A stretch of 64,000 nt of DNA. Origin: Ochotona curzoniae (Eukaryota > Chordata > Mammalia > Lagomorpha > Ochotonidae). Of this stretch, positions 46,441-56,905 are shown piece after piece. The notes under the pieces were generated by a model that had not been told where the DNA came from, made no database searches, and saw nothing but the letters and a program-made list of their open reading frames with translations. The DNA lies in assembly GCF_017591425.1 (NCBI RefSeq), contig NW_024465885.1:37952501-38016500 (forward strand), written 5' to 3'. The first letter of the stretch is position 1, and every line of letters starts with the position of its first letter. The translations under genes were made by a program, and so were the position numbers.

Positions 46441-46776
46441 GGGGCACAGCGGCATGGCCTAGCAGCTAAAGTCCTCACCCTGAACACACAAGGATCCCAT
46501 ATGGGCGCCGGTTCTAATCCCGACAGCTCTATTTCCCATCCAGCTCCCTGCTTGTGGCCTGGGAAAGCAGTCGATGACTGCCCAAAGCCTTGGGACCCTG
46601 CACCCGTGTGGGATACCCGGAAGAAGTTCCTGGCTCCTGGCTTCGGATTGGCATAGCATCAGCCGTTGCGTTCATGTGGGGAGTGAATCATCAGATGGAA
46701 GATCTTCCTCTCTGTCTCTCCTCCTCTATGTATATCTGACTTTCCAATAAATAAATAAATCTTTAAAAAAAAAACA
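46441..46776 (+). mobile_element. C-type SINE, recent sub-type
   Basis: GGGGCACAGCGGCATGGCCTAGC head, CCCATATGGGCGCCGG, B box GGTTCTAATCC, tail AATAAATAAATAAATC then A10. Flanked by tatgtctg (46434-46441) and tatgtctg (46779-46786), so the duplication overlaps the first G. Frames in both strands across it are SINE. Confidence 0.92.
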
Positions 46777-46824
46777 GTATGTCTGATTTATATTGCGTCA
46801 TGTTCCTTAAATTTTGGAGTCAAG

Positions 46825-47161
46825 GATCTAATGTCATAGTTCAGTGGCTAATTCCTCACCTTGCATGAGTCAGGATCCCATATGGGCACCGATTTATATC
46901 CTGGCTGCCCCACTTCCCATCCAGCGCCCTGCTGTGGGCCTGGGAAAGCAGTGCAGGATGGCTCAAAGCCTTGGGACCCTACAACCACATGGGAGACCCA
47001 GAAAAAGCTCCTGGCTCCTGGCTTTGAATCAGTTCATTTTTGGTTGTTGTGGTGATTTGGGGAGTGAAGTAGCGGATGAAAGATCTTTCTCTCTGTCTCT
47101 TCTTTTCTCTTTTAATCTAATCCTTTTTTTCCCAATAAAATTAAATAAATCTTAAAAAAAA
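46825..47161 (+). mobile_element. C-type SINE, second of a head-to-tail pair
   Basis: Head GGATCTAATGTCATAGTTCAGTGGCTAATT, body complete (CATCCAGCGCCCTGCTGTGG, GGAGACCCAGAAAAAGC), tail AATAAAATTAAATAAATC then A9. Possible imperfect duplication: ttttggagtcaa before and tttgggagccaa after. About 50 bp separate it from the previous SINE. Confidence 0.88.
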
Positions 47162-47689
47162 ATGTTTGGGAGCCAAAAATAGAGCTTGCTTAATTACGGT
47201 ACTTGCAATTGAATTGTGAGTTGAGAATCCCATACTTACTTTTTTTTTTATCAAAAGTTATTAACACATTAGACATATTTAGAACATTTCTAATAAGTCA
47301 ACTTCTTTTATTCAAAATCTTGCATTTTGTAATGTATTTGTTATCACAAAATTCCTGACAACCACATTGTCTCATTTAAACCTTACAAGAATAAAATTAA
47401 AATTCATGAAGTTTTTTGAGAACCGTATTATGGAGATTTCTGATTATGTGTTCTATTTTGATTAAAAGACTAAATCCTCATAAAACTCATAAAAAACTTA
47501 AATTCTCATAAAATTTAGGTTTAATTGTAAACACTTGAAACCTATTTGCTTTTGTTGTAATTTTAATACTAAATTCAATGCACAAAAGACAGTCGAATGA
47601 AAGGAAATGCATTTGACAAATGTGTGTATGTGTGTATGTGAGTGTGTGTGTTGGAAACAATTATCCTCCGCAAAGATTTTCAGCCTCAA
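47162..47689. other. AT-rich intergenic sequence
   Basis: No gene recognised; a short imperfect (GT)n tract at 47621-47652. Leads into the L1 fragment. Confidence 0.45.
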
Positions 47690-48311
47690 GTCCTTGCGTA
47701 TATTATCATATATGCTAAAAGGAATTTTATAGGTATGACCAATCATACTGATTTGGAAAATGCTAGAAACGTTTTTGTTAAGATCTGGAACCAAACAAGG
47801 ATACCCACACCCACCATTGTTATTTAATACAGCTATGGAAGTTCTAACTAGAACTATTAGATAAGAAAAAAAAATCAGATGGAAGAAAATTGGAAAGAAG
47901 GAAGTCCAGTTATCCCTGTTTGCTGATGTGATTTTATATATAGGGAAACTTTTAAGAACAATTGGTAGATTTGTAAGATATAAAATCAACCTGAAAAAAT
48001 TAATACCTTTTGTTTCAATACCCAATGCCAAAGTCAAGAATTTGTAAAATAAATACTATTCAGAATAGCTACAAAATATTAAAAACCTTGCCATAAATTT
48101 GATCAAGAGTGTAAAATTTTCTGCAACACAGATTATAAAACATTAAAGAAAAAATAGATGATTTAAAAAATGAAAAATCATCTATATTCATTGATTCGAA
48201 GAATTAATATGTTTAAAATGTACATATCCAAATGTACATATTCAATGTGATTATGACAAACATATCAGCATTTTCCTCAGATCTGGAAACTAAATCCTAA
48301 AATTCATGTGG
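47690..48311 (+). pseudogene. L1 ORF2 fragment: reverse transcriptase region (part 1)
   Basis: The plus strand encodes the L1 reverse transcriptase core, broken by stops and frameshifts. 'GTKQGYPHPPLLFNTAMEVL'-like sequence around 47780-47845 corresponds to the conserved G-[TS]-R-Q-G-C-P motif. At 47919-47936 the catalytic F-A-D-D box reads Phe-Ala-Asp-Val, so one essential aspartate is lost. Downstream 'IPNAKVKNL' continues the thumb region. The 179-codon minus-strand frame at 47498-48037 is antisense to this and not a gene. Confidence 0.8.
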
Positions 48312-48612
48312 CGGGCCAGGTATGGTACCCTGGTGGCTAAAGTCCTCACCTTGCATGTGCCAATGTCCCATATGGGTACCAGTTCATATCCTGACTGCTC
48401 CTCTTCCCATCCAGCTGGCTCCCTGCTTGTGGACTGGAAAAGCCGTAGAGGATAGCACAAAGCCTTGCAACCCTGTACACCCATGTGAGACCTGGAAGAA
48501 GCTCCTGGTTCCTTGCTTTGGATCAGGGCAGCTTTAGTTGTGGCCACATGGGGAGTGAACCAGTGGATCGAAGATTATCTGCCTTCCCAATAAAAATAAA
48601 TACATATTTTTA
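48312..48612 (+). mobile_element. C-type SINE inserted in L1 ORF2 (sense)
   Basis: GGCGGGCCAGGTATGGTACCCTGG head, complete tRNA-like part (CCCATATGGGTACC), body shortened near the end ('gaagattatctgccttccca'), tail AATAAAAATAAATAC. Flanked by attcatgtgg (48302-48311) and a related gttcacatgg (48617-48626). Confidence 0.87.
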
Positions 48613-48698
48613 AAGAGTTCACATGGAGACAGGAGACCTTGAATAGTGAAAACAAACTTAAACAGCAGAAACAAATATAGAATCATCACAATTGCACT
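48613..48698 (+). pseudogene. L1 ORF2 fragment (part 2)
   Basis: Eighty-odd bases of L1 ORF2 between two SINEs ('gtgaaaacaaacttaaacag... aatcatcacaattgcac'). It continues the reading order from the first part and joins to 49030. Confidence 0.55.
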
Positions 48699-49028
48699 TT
48701 TTAAAAAGTTTCATTCAGATTTATTGGAAAGGCGTATTTACAGAGAGAAGAAAAGACAGAGAGAAAAATCTCCTATTTTCTGTATCACTCCCCAAATGAT
48801 TGCGATGGGCAGAAATGAGCTGATCTGAAACCAGAGCAAGGAGTTTCTTTCAGGTCTCTCATGTGGGTGCAGGGTCTGAATGCTTTGGGCCATCTTCCAC
48901 TGCTTTCTCAGGTTGTAAGCATGGAGGTGCATGGAAAATTAGAGGAGCTTGGGAGGAACAGGCATCCACAAGGAATCCCAACAGTTTCAGGGAAGGATTA
49001 GCCAATTGAACCATCACGCCACTCCCCA
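48699..49028 (-). mobile_element. C-type SINE inserted in L1 ORF2 (antisense)
   Basis: Plus strand begins 'tttttaaaaagtttcattca', 'tttattggaaaggcg' and ends 'aattgaaccatcacgccact'. Body landmarks 'gtgggtgcagggtctgaatg' and 'ttgggccatcttccactgct' are antisense SINE. Diverged copy, about 330 bp, opposite to the SINE 90 bp upstream. Confidence 0.85.
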
Positions 49029-50255
49029 CCCTGATAATACCAAATTTCAAGACACACTGCAGGTAAGTTATCATCAACACAGAATGATAGTGGCAGAAAA
49101 ATAGGCAAGAAGATCAATGGAACAGAATACAAACTTGAGAAATTAATCCATGAATCTGGAACCAAGTAATGTTTGAGAGTTAAAATTAATTGAAAGAGAA
49201 AGACCAGTCTTCTCAACATACAGTGCTAGGAAAACTGGATTAAGTACAGAACTGTGAAATAAGGTCTTGCTCTTACACCATACACAAAATCAACTTTAAA
49301 AGGATCAAGGATGTGAAACTGCAGACTGACATGATCAAATTACTAGGGAGAGCATTTTCTGGGAAAAAAAAAAAATCTTAGAAATATAGGCTTTAAATTC
49401 CAAAGGAGACAAATGTGATTACACCAAGCCAAGGAGCTTCTGAAATTATAAAGAAAACATTAAACAAAATGAAAAGGCAGCTTACAGAGCAGGAAAAATA
49501 ACTGCAAACTATGCAACTGATGGAGAACTCACACCAGGATTTGTAAACTGCTCAAGAAATTCAACAACCATCATATGAAGAAATTGGCAATGGACAGGAA
49601 CACTCATATTTCAAATTATAAAAAATAAATGGCCAACCAGCACATGAAAAAATGCTCACTAGCCATCAGGAAAATGCAAGTAAAAACCATCATGAGATGA
49701 CATTTAACCCTGTTCAAATGGCTATCGCCCATAAATAAATAAATAAACAAATAAATAAATAAAAATGCCGGTGAGGATGTGGGGAAAACTGCACTGTTAT
49801 GTGAGCATTAGTTGCACCCACATGTCCACTGCGTCATGATTCACAATAGCTAGGACATGGGATCAAGCCAGTTGTCCATCAACTGGTGACTGGATAAGAA
49901 AACTGTTTTATCTTAACTATGAAATACTGCTCATCCATAATAAAAAAAAATTGACATCTTGCAATTGGAAACCAGTGTGCTTAGTGAAATAAGTCAGTAA
50001 CCAAAAGAAAATTTTGTATGTTGTGACTTACTCAAACCAATCTAGAATATAGAAATATGTATGGGGATAGAAGGACCTCTTGTGATATGACTGCGATTTG
50101 TAGCCCTTGTTTGTAATCCCGTGGAACTATGGTCTTCCTATTTTTTGCTTGAGGAATATTATGGTTAGTGGTAAATTATGCCTATGATTATAGAGACAAC
50201 CGAAATTATGTCTTTGTAAATACTAAATAAAAAATTGAAAGAAAGAAAGAAACGA
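49029..50255 (+). mobile_element. L1 ORF2 end and 3'UTR (part 3), with poly(A)-like end
   Basis: Landmarks of the distal L1 follow in order: 'aagaagatcaatggaacaga', 'gtgctaggaaaactggatta', 'ccatacacaaaatcaacttt', 'ggagacaaatgtgattacac', 'aaatggccaaccagcacatg', 'aaaatgctcactagccatca', 'gatgtggggaaaactgc', 'attcacaatagctaggacat', 'tgtccatcaactggtgactg' and 'aaatactgctcatcca'. The end has AATAAA near 50225 and an A/G-rich tail (gaaagaaagaaag). An (AAAT)n expansion lies at 49731-49765. Frames are destroyed. Confidence 0.85.
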
Positions 50256-50477
50256 GGGGTAGCAAAGGAGGAAGATATGATTATTTTCTTAGAATTGTAC
50301 CCTTGAAACACAAGAAATCTATTCTCTAAATTAATAGAAAATTTAATAAGGATGTAATGTTTTATATACAGAAATATTAATATTGGCACATGAAACTAGA
50401 TATTACTTTCTTATGTTATATTGAGATTTTTTCCAATTTATGAGGATGACAAGTATGTTTCTTTTGTTATTCCACTA
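50256..50477. other. AT-rich intergenic sequence
   Basis: Nothing recognised. Confidence 0.4.
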
Positions 50478-50818
50478 CAGTGCAAAATGCCGTAGACTGG
50501 GAGGCTTGTAATGAACATATACTTGTTGCTCATGATTTTGGATTCTGGAAGTCTGAGACAGGGGGAGCACACGTGGTTGAGTTCTGATTATATCCCTGCT
50601 GTGAGTTTCATAATATTTTTTACATGTCGGTTCTTGATATATCTGAGAGAGTATGAGCATCCTGGCATATCCATCTTAAAAAGAATGTATCCCATTTTGA
50701 AGGGTCCGCTATCCTGACACAATCATTTCCCATTTATGTTACCTCCTAACACCAACACAGTTGTGTCATGATTTCAACATGGATTTTGTGAGGGCACATT
50801 CAATCCATTTTAATTCTT
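50478..50818 (-). repeat. Ancient mammalian interspersed repeat (copy 3, inverted)
   Basis: Read on the plus strand: 'atgccgtagactgggaggct', 'ggattctggaagtctgagac', 'tatgttacctcctaacacca' and 'gggcacattcaatccatttt' follow the antisense order of the family at 10266 and 28790 (usual antisense: 'ccacagactgggtggcttaa... ttctggaggctggaagtcc... ttacctcctaaagg... gacacattcaatccat'). Confidence 0.65.
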
Positions 50819-50832
50819 ACAAGATTACACAA

Positions 50833-50867
50833 GGTAGGGTTAGGGTTAAGGTTAGGGTCAGGGTTAG
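50833..50867 (+). repeat. Interstitial telomeric repeat (TTAGGG)n
   Basis: About six TTAGGG units in 35 bp, read as GTAGGGTTAGGG, TTAAGG, TTAGGG, TCAGGG, TTAG. Two units carry single substitutions and all six are in register. The next bases are again unique (caaccctagg). This is a short interstitial telomeric sequence, not a chromosome end, as ordinary sequence lies on both sides. Confidence 0.9.
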
Positions 50868-52583
50868 CAACCCTAGGAACCCATGGATAGCAACCACATG
50901 AGAAATGAATGTTTTGATGGTTGTTTATTAAGACATATTGAGACATTTCCTGGAGTATTCGTTATAGCAGATACATATTTAGAGAATGACATTTCATTAT
51001 TCCAAGTGTCAAATCCACTCCTATACGCTGCTTCATTGTAAGGGTACTGTGTTGATGTCTGTGCTGTGTGTACTAATAACAGTGGCTAACAACAAAGATA
51101 GATTAAACCACCTACCCAATCATTTTATCTGCTTGAATAGGCCAAGTTTTTTCCCATAGTGGATGTTTTTGAGAAAACAACATTTGTTTCACATATTGAG
51201 TATCAACCTCACTCTTTTGTGCAGCCCACATACTTCTACATTAGGCTGTCTTGTGTTTCTCTTCTTCCACTGATTTTATTTCAAAATTCTTGGCCAGACA
51301 TACAGGCCATTGAACTCTGCAGCTAAATCCATATACATCCTGAGTGTGGACCACTTCTTTTGTTCCACACAAAGTGAATGGGTGAGCTCAATGATCTCCG
51401 TGATGCCCACTGGGAAGAATTTGCCACTCTGCTATCTTTCATGGCCACCCCATGTGTGTCCATAGTGCAGCTACTGTCAAGTTTGGGCTTGCATTCTTTT
51501 GCTGAACCAATCCATCTATTATCCATGCTTATATCTTTTCTCATATCTTTCAAGTTCTTGTATGAAGGGTGCCTTCATGAAACCCTGAACACAAGCCAGG
51601 GAAGAAGCACTGGTACAACTGCAGTGGGTGACGTACAAGTCTGTGTTGCATGTAAATTACTGTCCTATAGTGTTTTTTGGACTCAATACAAGAGTATCTC
51701 TCCATGTTATGACAGATTATTCCAGGACCACCAGAATTTATGACTTAGTGAATTTGACATGATGCAATTCAAAATGATCATTTCTGGACACATCATCATT
51801 TTCTGTCCATGACTGAATATTCCACCTAGAGCAGAGTTCAATAAAATGTCAAAAGCCATATCCAAAAGACTACAATCCTATGCTATAGATGGGATGGCCA
51901 TGCTTCAGGATTGAAGGGACTAGAATTATGAATCTAAGTTTGTCGTAGATTCCAAAACGCAGTTTTCCTACCACTGTCACCTCTAACACTGTAGGTCTTC
52001 TGCAGTCTTTTCTTACTCTGAGCTCAACTCAGAACTGGTTTCTATATTTCCCCGATAGGAGTGCATTGCTTTCAGAAAACCCAAACAAACCAGGCACTAT
52101 GTCTGTCTTCATTGCAATGAATGCAAGAAGTAGCAATTTGTGTTTTAGTTTTAGTCAGATATTTTCCTAACCACTGGAGCCCCTAACCATCGCATTGGAG
52201 TGGCAAGTCCCTTAGTCCTAATAGTAAAACATAGTTCTCACCAAAGCTTTTTTTTATGTCCAATCAGTGAGATGCTGCCAACGCTATGCATAAGTGTGAT
52301 GCTCAGAGGTGTGTCTTTATCACTTTGTATTCTATTGTAACAGAGGATAAAAATTGTCAAATCCTTGAGGCAAAACTAAATGTAAGCGTTGTTGCCTAAC
52401 TTGAATGCTTCTGTCTTCCTGAAACTGAAAAGGAAAAGGAACCACTCACTGAATCAATGGCTGTCATATGCCTGAGGCTCATTCATTTGCTCTTGCAATT
52501 AAACAGGTCTCAGAGCAATAACCGGATTGCTACTGCTACTTATTTACACCTGCAAACATTTCTCAGGATGCATCTATGTCTTC
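50868..52583. other. Intergenic sequence, not classified
   Basis: 1.7 kb with an even base composition and no SINE. A 121-codon plus-strand frame (51378-51743) and an antisense 76-codon frame have no domains I recognise. An old repeat beyond recognition is possible. Confidence 0.4.
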
Positions 52584-52621
52584 AAGAGGACTTCAACCAC
52601 TAGGCTATTGTGCCAGGCTCT
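52584..52621 (-). mobile_element. Head-only fragment of a C-type SINE, minus strand
   Basis: 'aggacttcaaccactaggct' and 'attgtgccaggctc' are the antisense of the SINE's tRNA-like head (GAGCCTGGCACAATAGCCTAG). Only about 38 bp remain; the body is absent. Confidence 0.65.
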
Positions 52622-52884
52622 GGATAATATCCCTCTTAATACCAGCTCTTTCAAACATCTAGTACTCCTTTTATGAACTCTGGTCCTACAAAAAGTAATT
52701 TCAAAAAAATTTATTGAAGGAAATGCTTGTGATGGAAAGTAAAATAAAGAAGATAGCCCCTACACAAATCTACATGTGGGAAAAGAAAGTTTGGGTAGTG
52801 TCACTCTAGATCAGTGTGCAATCTTTAGCACTTCAGTAAGATTAACACAGATTCTATAAACGTAATTCCCATTATAACATCAAA
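52622..52884. other. Intergenic sequence, nothing recognised
   Basis: No recognised gene or repeat. Confidence 0.4.
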
Positions 52885-53140
52885 AGTCAGAGCTATGGGG
52901 CGGGAAAGGGGGTGCAGGAAGATAGCCATCCATTTTTTTACTCCCCAAATGGAAGCAATGGCTGGGACTCATCTGAACCTCTTATGTGGATATGAAGAGC
53001 CAGCCATCTTGTACTGCTTTCCCATGTGCACTAACAGGGAGTTGGATCACAAGACGAGCAGGTGGGAATCCAGCCATCACCAACATGGAATGCTAGCAAT
53101 GCAGGCTGTGGCTTAGCCTACTCTTCCACAGTGCCGGCCC
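52885..53140 (-). mobile_element. Older C-type SINE, minus strand, 3'-truncated
   Basis: 'tttttactccccaaatggaa', 'tgctttcccatgtgcactaa', 'cagggagttggatcacaaga', 'tgggaatccagccatcacca' and the end 'cttccacagtgccggccc' are the antisense of the older rabbit-like C repeat. The A-rich tail side is not preserved. Confidence 0.75.
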
Positions 53141-54762
53141 CATACTATGTGACTCTTCAGTCTTGTAAAATATAAACCTTGACCCACAGTCAATGAAACA
53201 TTTCTACAAAAGTCCGTACAGACACACTTTGGTGTGTGATCTGTGCATTTGTACATACTGTTTCATCTCTGAGGAAATTCATTATTTAATCCTTTGTTGC
53301 TATCATCTTGAAATCATTAATAATTGCTCAACCAATGGCATCACTAATTAATTTTTCCAGAGCTCCAAAAATTGTGTAGTCATACTTGGCAACCGTGAAG
53401 CAAGACCTAACCCATAATAAATGAAAAGAAGTAATGGGGCAATCCTGGCTAAAATATTCTGTTCTCTTCAGAGATGCTGTAGTTAGCTTTGAGGCTGTTG
53501 TTGCAATCTACTCTCCACACTAAGACCAGTTATCTCGCTTCTATTGAGATGTTCAATACTTATACTACCAGTGGACTATTGGCTCCTTTAAAACACTGCT
53601 ATTTATGAGAACACAACTTCTGCTTTCAAAATGTGGAACAGCTTGAATTCGTTAACCAGTGTTGTCACAGTTAATTGCAGAGCATTTGATTTTCATTCAG
53701 TTAGCCAAAGGACAATCCCTGCCAATAATAAATGTTTATCACTGTACCTGAAAAAGTTTCCATATTAAGTAAAAAATAATGTTTGGGGACAATAATCCAA
53801 CCGGATCTCCAGGCCAGAAAAACCCGAGATGAATGTTGAAACATTTTCCTTGCCTTTATTTGGACATTTAGACTTTTGTCTTTAGCTATCCTTGTAAGCA
53901 TCGATAAATATTCGTTTATCTCCTGGTAACTGGCACAACTTTAGTGGACTGAAACTATTTTGTATAGTCATTGTCACAGTAGATAATTTAATAATCCATC
54001 TTTCAGCATTTCAACAAAAGGAACCTAAAGGAAAAACACAGACCCAGTTCCTGACCATTTTCTCTGGAGAAACTACTGCTTGTAAAAATTGTGAGGGAGA
54101 TAAATCCTATAATTTGTACATTCAAATCCTCAAGACCGACTCTTTCCGTCCTTGGCCAAAAAGGGGTCTGAGAAAGAAAATGTACTCTGGTGGCATCAGA
54201 TGAATTGGGTTGGCTTGAGTTGACTGACAGATAGGCCATAGTGATCAGATCAATTTAAAGAATACCGCAGAACACCTTATCATTCAAGGACACTCTGGAA
54301 CTGCGAAAATGCAAGACATAAACAAGGCTACACAATCATATCAGACCACGCACACCCAAAGGCACAAACAGTCCAAATCACAAAATGATGAATTACCCAT
54401 CGTTATAGCTGACATGAGTAACAAGAGCTTGGTAACTAACCACAATTTTATTCTCCCTGCCTTTAGGTAAATCATCCTGACTTTAGGTAATATTTATTGA
54501 AATATTGTCACTATAGAGTTGATCTTACTGTGATGGCACTTAGAGAAAAATCATGTTTTTTCCGTCTCTCTCCAAAATCATTTCAGTTAAGTTTTAGTTC
54601 TCTGAATATGCATTCCCAGAACGATTTCACAGGGATTTTTCATGGCTTTATGCATTCTCCCTCATAATAAGGAGCCACCAGAACCCAGTTTGCTAGAGGT
54701 TTGATTCTAACTGAGCTGGACTAGAAGACACTAAGACTTGAACTCAAGTTTCTTCCACCCTG
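53141..54762. other. Intergenic sequence, nothing recognised
   Basis: 1.6 kb without recognisable repeat or gene. Frames are at most 78 codons. Confidence 0.45.
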
Positions 54763-55002
54763 TGAAGCCAACATCCCACGTGGGTGCCAGTTTATGTCCC
54801 AGCTGGTGCACTTCTGATCCAGCTCTCTGCTTATGGCCTGGGAATGCAGAAGAAGATGGTGAAGTCCTTAGGACCCTGCACCTGTGGTGGGAGACCTGGA
54901 AGAGTCTCTGATTCCTAGCTTCAGATCAGCACGTGTCTGACTTTCGCTCCTTTTCTCTGTGCTTTGTCTTTCATTCAGATAAAAATAAACAAACCTTTAA
55001 AA
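54763..55002 (+). mobile_element. C-type SINE, head missing and internally shortened
   Basis: 'catcccacgtgggtgccagt', 'tgatccagctctctgcttat', 'gggagacctggaagagtctc', 'cttcagatcagcacgtgtct' then directly the CT-block and tail AAAAATAAACAAACC. The part between 'gatcagc' and the CT-block is deleted and the first ~40 bp are lost. Confidence 0.8.
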
Positions 55003-55176
55003 AGATTTTAAGTTAGAGGACACTGATAATTGACTCAATTTTTAGCATTAGTTAGATCTTTGCACAGTTATTTGTCAAGTATTCTTACATAATTTTAAAG
55101 AAGAGTGTGATGATTTTATTTTCACAGAGTAAGTCAAATTGATATCTGTAATAGCTTGTTGAAAGAATGTGAACAA

Positions 55177-55478
55177 GGACCCAGCACAGTGGCCAAGCAG
55201 CTAAAGTCCTGGCCTTAAATGCACCCGGATCCCATATGGGCACCGGTTCTAATCCTGACTGCTCCACTTTCCATCCAGCTCCCTGCAAGCAGTCAAGGAT
55301 GGCCCCACTCCTTGGGACCCTGCACCCATGTGGAAGACCTGGAGGAAGTTCCTGGTTCCTGGCTTTGGATCGGCACAGTACCAGCCGTTGTGCTCACTTG
55401 GGGCGTGAATCATCGAACGGAAGATCTTCCTCTCTGTCTCTCCTCCTCTCTGTATATATGACTTTTCTTAAAAAAAAA
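55177..55478 (+). mobile_element. C-type SINE with long target-site duplication
   Basis: Head GGACCCAGCACAGTGGCCAAGC, CCCATATGGGCACCGG, B box GGTTCTAATCC; the CTTGTGGCCTGGGAA block is deleted ('ccctgcaagcagtcaagg'). It ends TTCTTAAAAAAAA. Flanked by gaaagaatgtgaacaa (55161-55176) and gaaagaatgtgagcaa (55479-55494), 15 of 16 matching. Confidence 0.93.
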
Positions 55479-55714
55479 GAAAGAATGTGAGCAAAGGAAA
55501 ATTTGGAAAAGGAAAAGAATATCAATGCATTAGACTTGAAAGAAGTTTCTAGAAAGTGAACGTTGTTCCTTTGTAATATACAGAAATCCTCCTCAGTGTG
55601 ATAGCCTAGGATTAATATACCTTCTTTAAAAAGAATTGCCTTAAAGCATGATCATCAAGGCCTGGCATCCTGACACATGCTGCACATGGATGAATATCTA
55701 CAGTGTAACACTGC

Positions 55715-56905
55715 GATAGAATCAAGATGGCAGAATAGAGTGAGGACACATTTAAACAGATGGAGAATCACTAGCCAAAGTGAAGCATAGACGGCACAGT
55801 CCAGAAAATTGGAGAGGATAGGCCAACGGCAGGGGGAGATTGAGAGACATAAGAAAGCAGTGGAGGCAATGGTGTGGTGTTGTAGTGACCAGATATCTCA
55901 GCAGCATTCAGCAAGCCATGATCTAAAATCCATCAACAGCCAGAGCGCCACCAGCAGTCAGGTGCGAAGAAGAATTCATAGGAGCTCAGCAAGTGAACCC
56001 AGACAAAGAACTGCCCATTCTACTGATTCGTTTGATTTGACTGAGAGCAGATAGAGTGCAGTATACTTCCGAAGAGGTGGTGCAGGAACAGGGTGGATTT
56101 CACAGTCCAAACACCCACCAGAGCCGCACTGGGCACCGTTTTCCATAAGGAGGCAAAGGCTATGGGACAGGATTGCACATGCACTAAGCTGGGAGTGAAT
56201 TCATCCTTGGCTCAGTGCATTGCACTGATGTAGCATCCTATAGGTTCCACCCAAAATAGGTCCAAATAGCCCCCAGACCTAATGGACCATCAGATCCAGA
56301 ACCCCATGACTGGTACCTAAGGTGCCGTTTTGTACAGTGTGGCAAAGGCTGAGACTACAGGGACAACAGTGAGCTGCACATGCGCTGAGCTGGGAACAAA
56401 CTCACTTCTAGCTCAGCGCATTGCACTGATCCCACAGAGGAAATAATACTGACTTTGGAATCCTAGGATCAAAGTAGATTCAGGTAGCCCTCAGACCTAA
56501 CAGCTCCGACAGGTTCTGGCAGAATCAGCCACTACCAGCAACCTAGTTATTTAGGACACCTGATGTTTCCCTAAACCTGGGAACTGCTCAGACTGTAAGT
56601 GGGAAAAAGTTTGTACAACTTTGTAGCCATAGCACAGGATCACAGGTGCAGAGTGGTGAGCCAGGCGCTGGGGCTCAGGAGACTGTTGCAGAAGTATAAC
56701 AGAAGAGCCCAGACTTGAAACTCTCTGCAGGGAGAGGCACAAGTGACTGCAATCCAAGAACTGAGTACCAACCACAATGAGTAAAATTGAACTGTAGACC
56801 TGTGGGTGTCGCAGCTTAGAAACCTTCCCTAAGGGGAAAAAAATTCTAACCAGAAATACAATGACTAAGGGCAAAAGAAGATAATAATGGAACATAGTTA
56901 TGGGC
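55715..56905 (+). mobile_element. L1 5'UTR-only fragment
   Basis: Begins GATAGAATCAAGATGGCAGA, the same outer end as the minus-strand L1 at 37976. It runs through a homologous 5'UTR, including 'gtggtgttgtagtgacc' and 'gtttgatttgactgagagca'. Two related units follow (56131-56320 and 56321-56545), then about 320 bp of 5'UTR absent from the other copy. ATGACTAAGGGCAAAAGAAG at 56862 is a plausible ORF1 start, with a stop after 7 codons. There is no ORF1 body, ORF2, 3'UTR or poly(A), and it abuts an antisense L1. This is the reverse of the usual 5' truncation. Confidence 0.8.
56131..56545 (+). repeat. Two tandem units in the L1 5'UTR
   Basis: Unit 1 starts GGGCACCGTTTTCCATAAGG, unit 2 starts GGTGCCGTTTTGTACAGTG 190 bp later. 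Matching blocks: 'ggcaaaggct', 'gcacatgcactaagctggga'/'gcacatgcgctgagctggga', 'ctcagtgcattgcactgat'/'ctcagcgcattgcactgat', 'agcccccagacctaa'/'agccctcagacctaa'. The two are near 75% alike by eye. Confidence 0.85.

Noticed and set aside
47498..48037. 179-codon minus-strand open frame
   Set aside because: It lies antisense to a recognisable L1 reverse transcriptase fragment and has no independent support.
50868..52583. Internal region of an endogenous retrovirus
   Set aside because: I considered it because no other class fits, but no gag, pol or env motif can be seen in any frame and no LTR pair flanks it.
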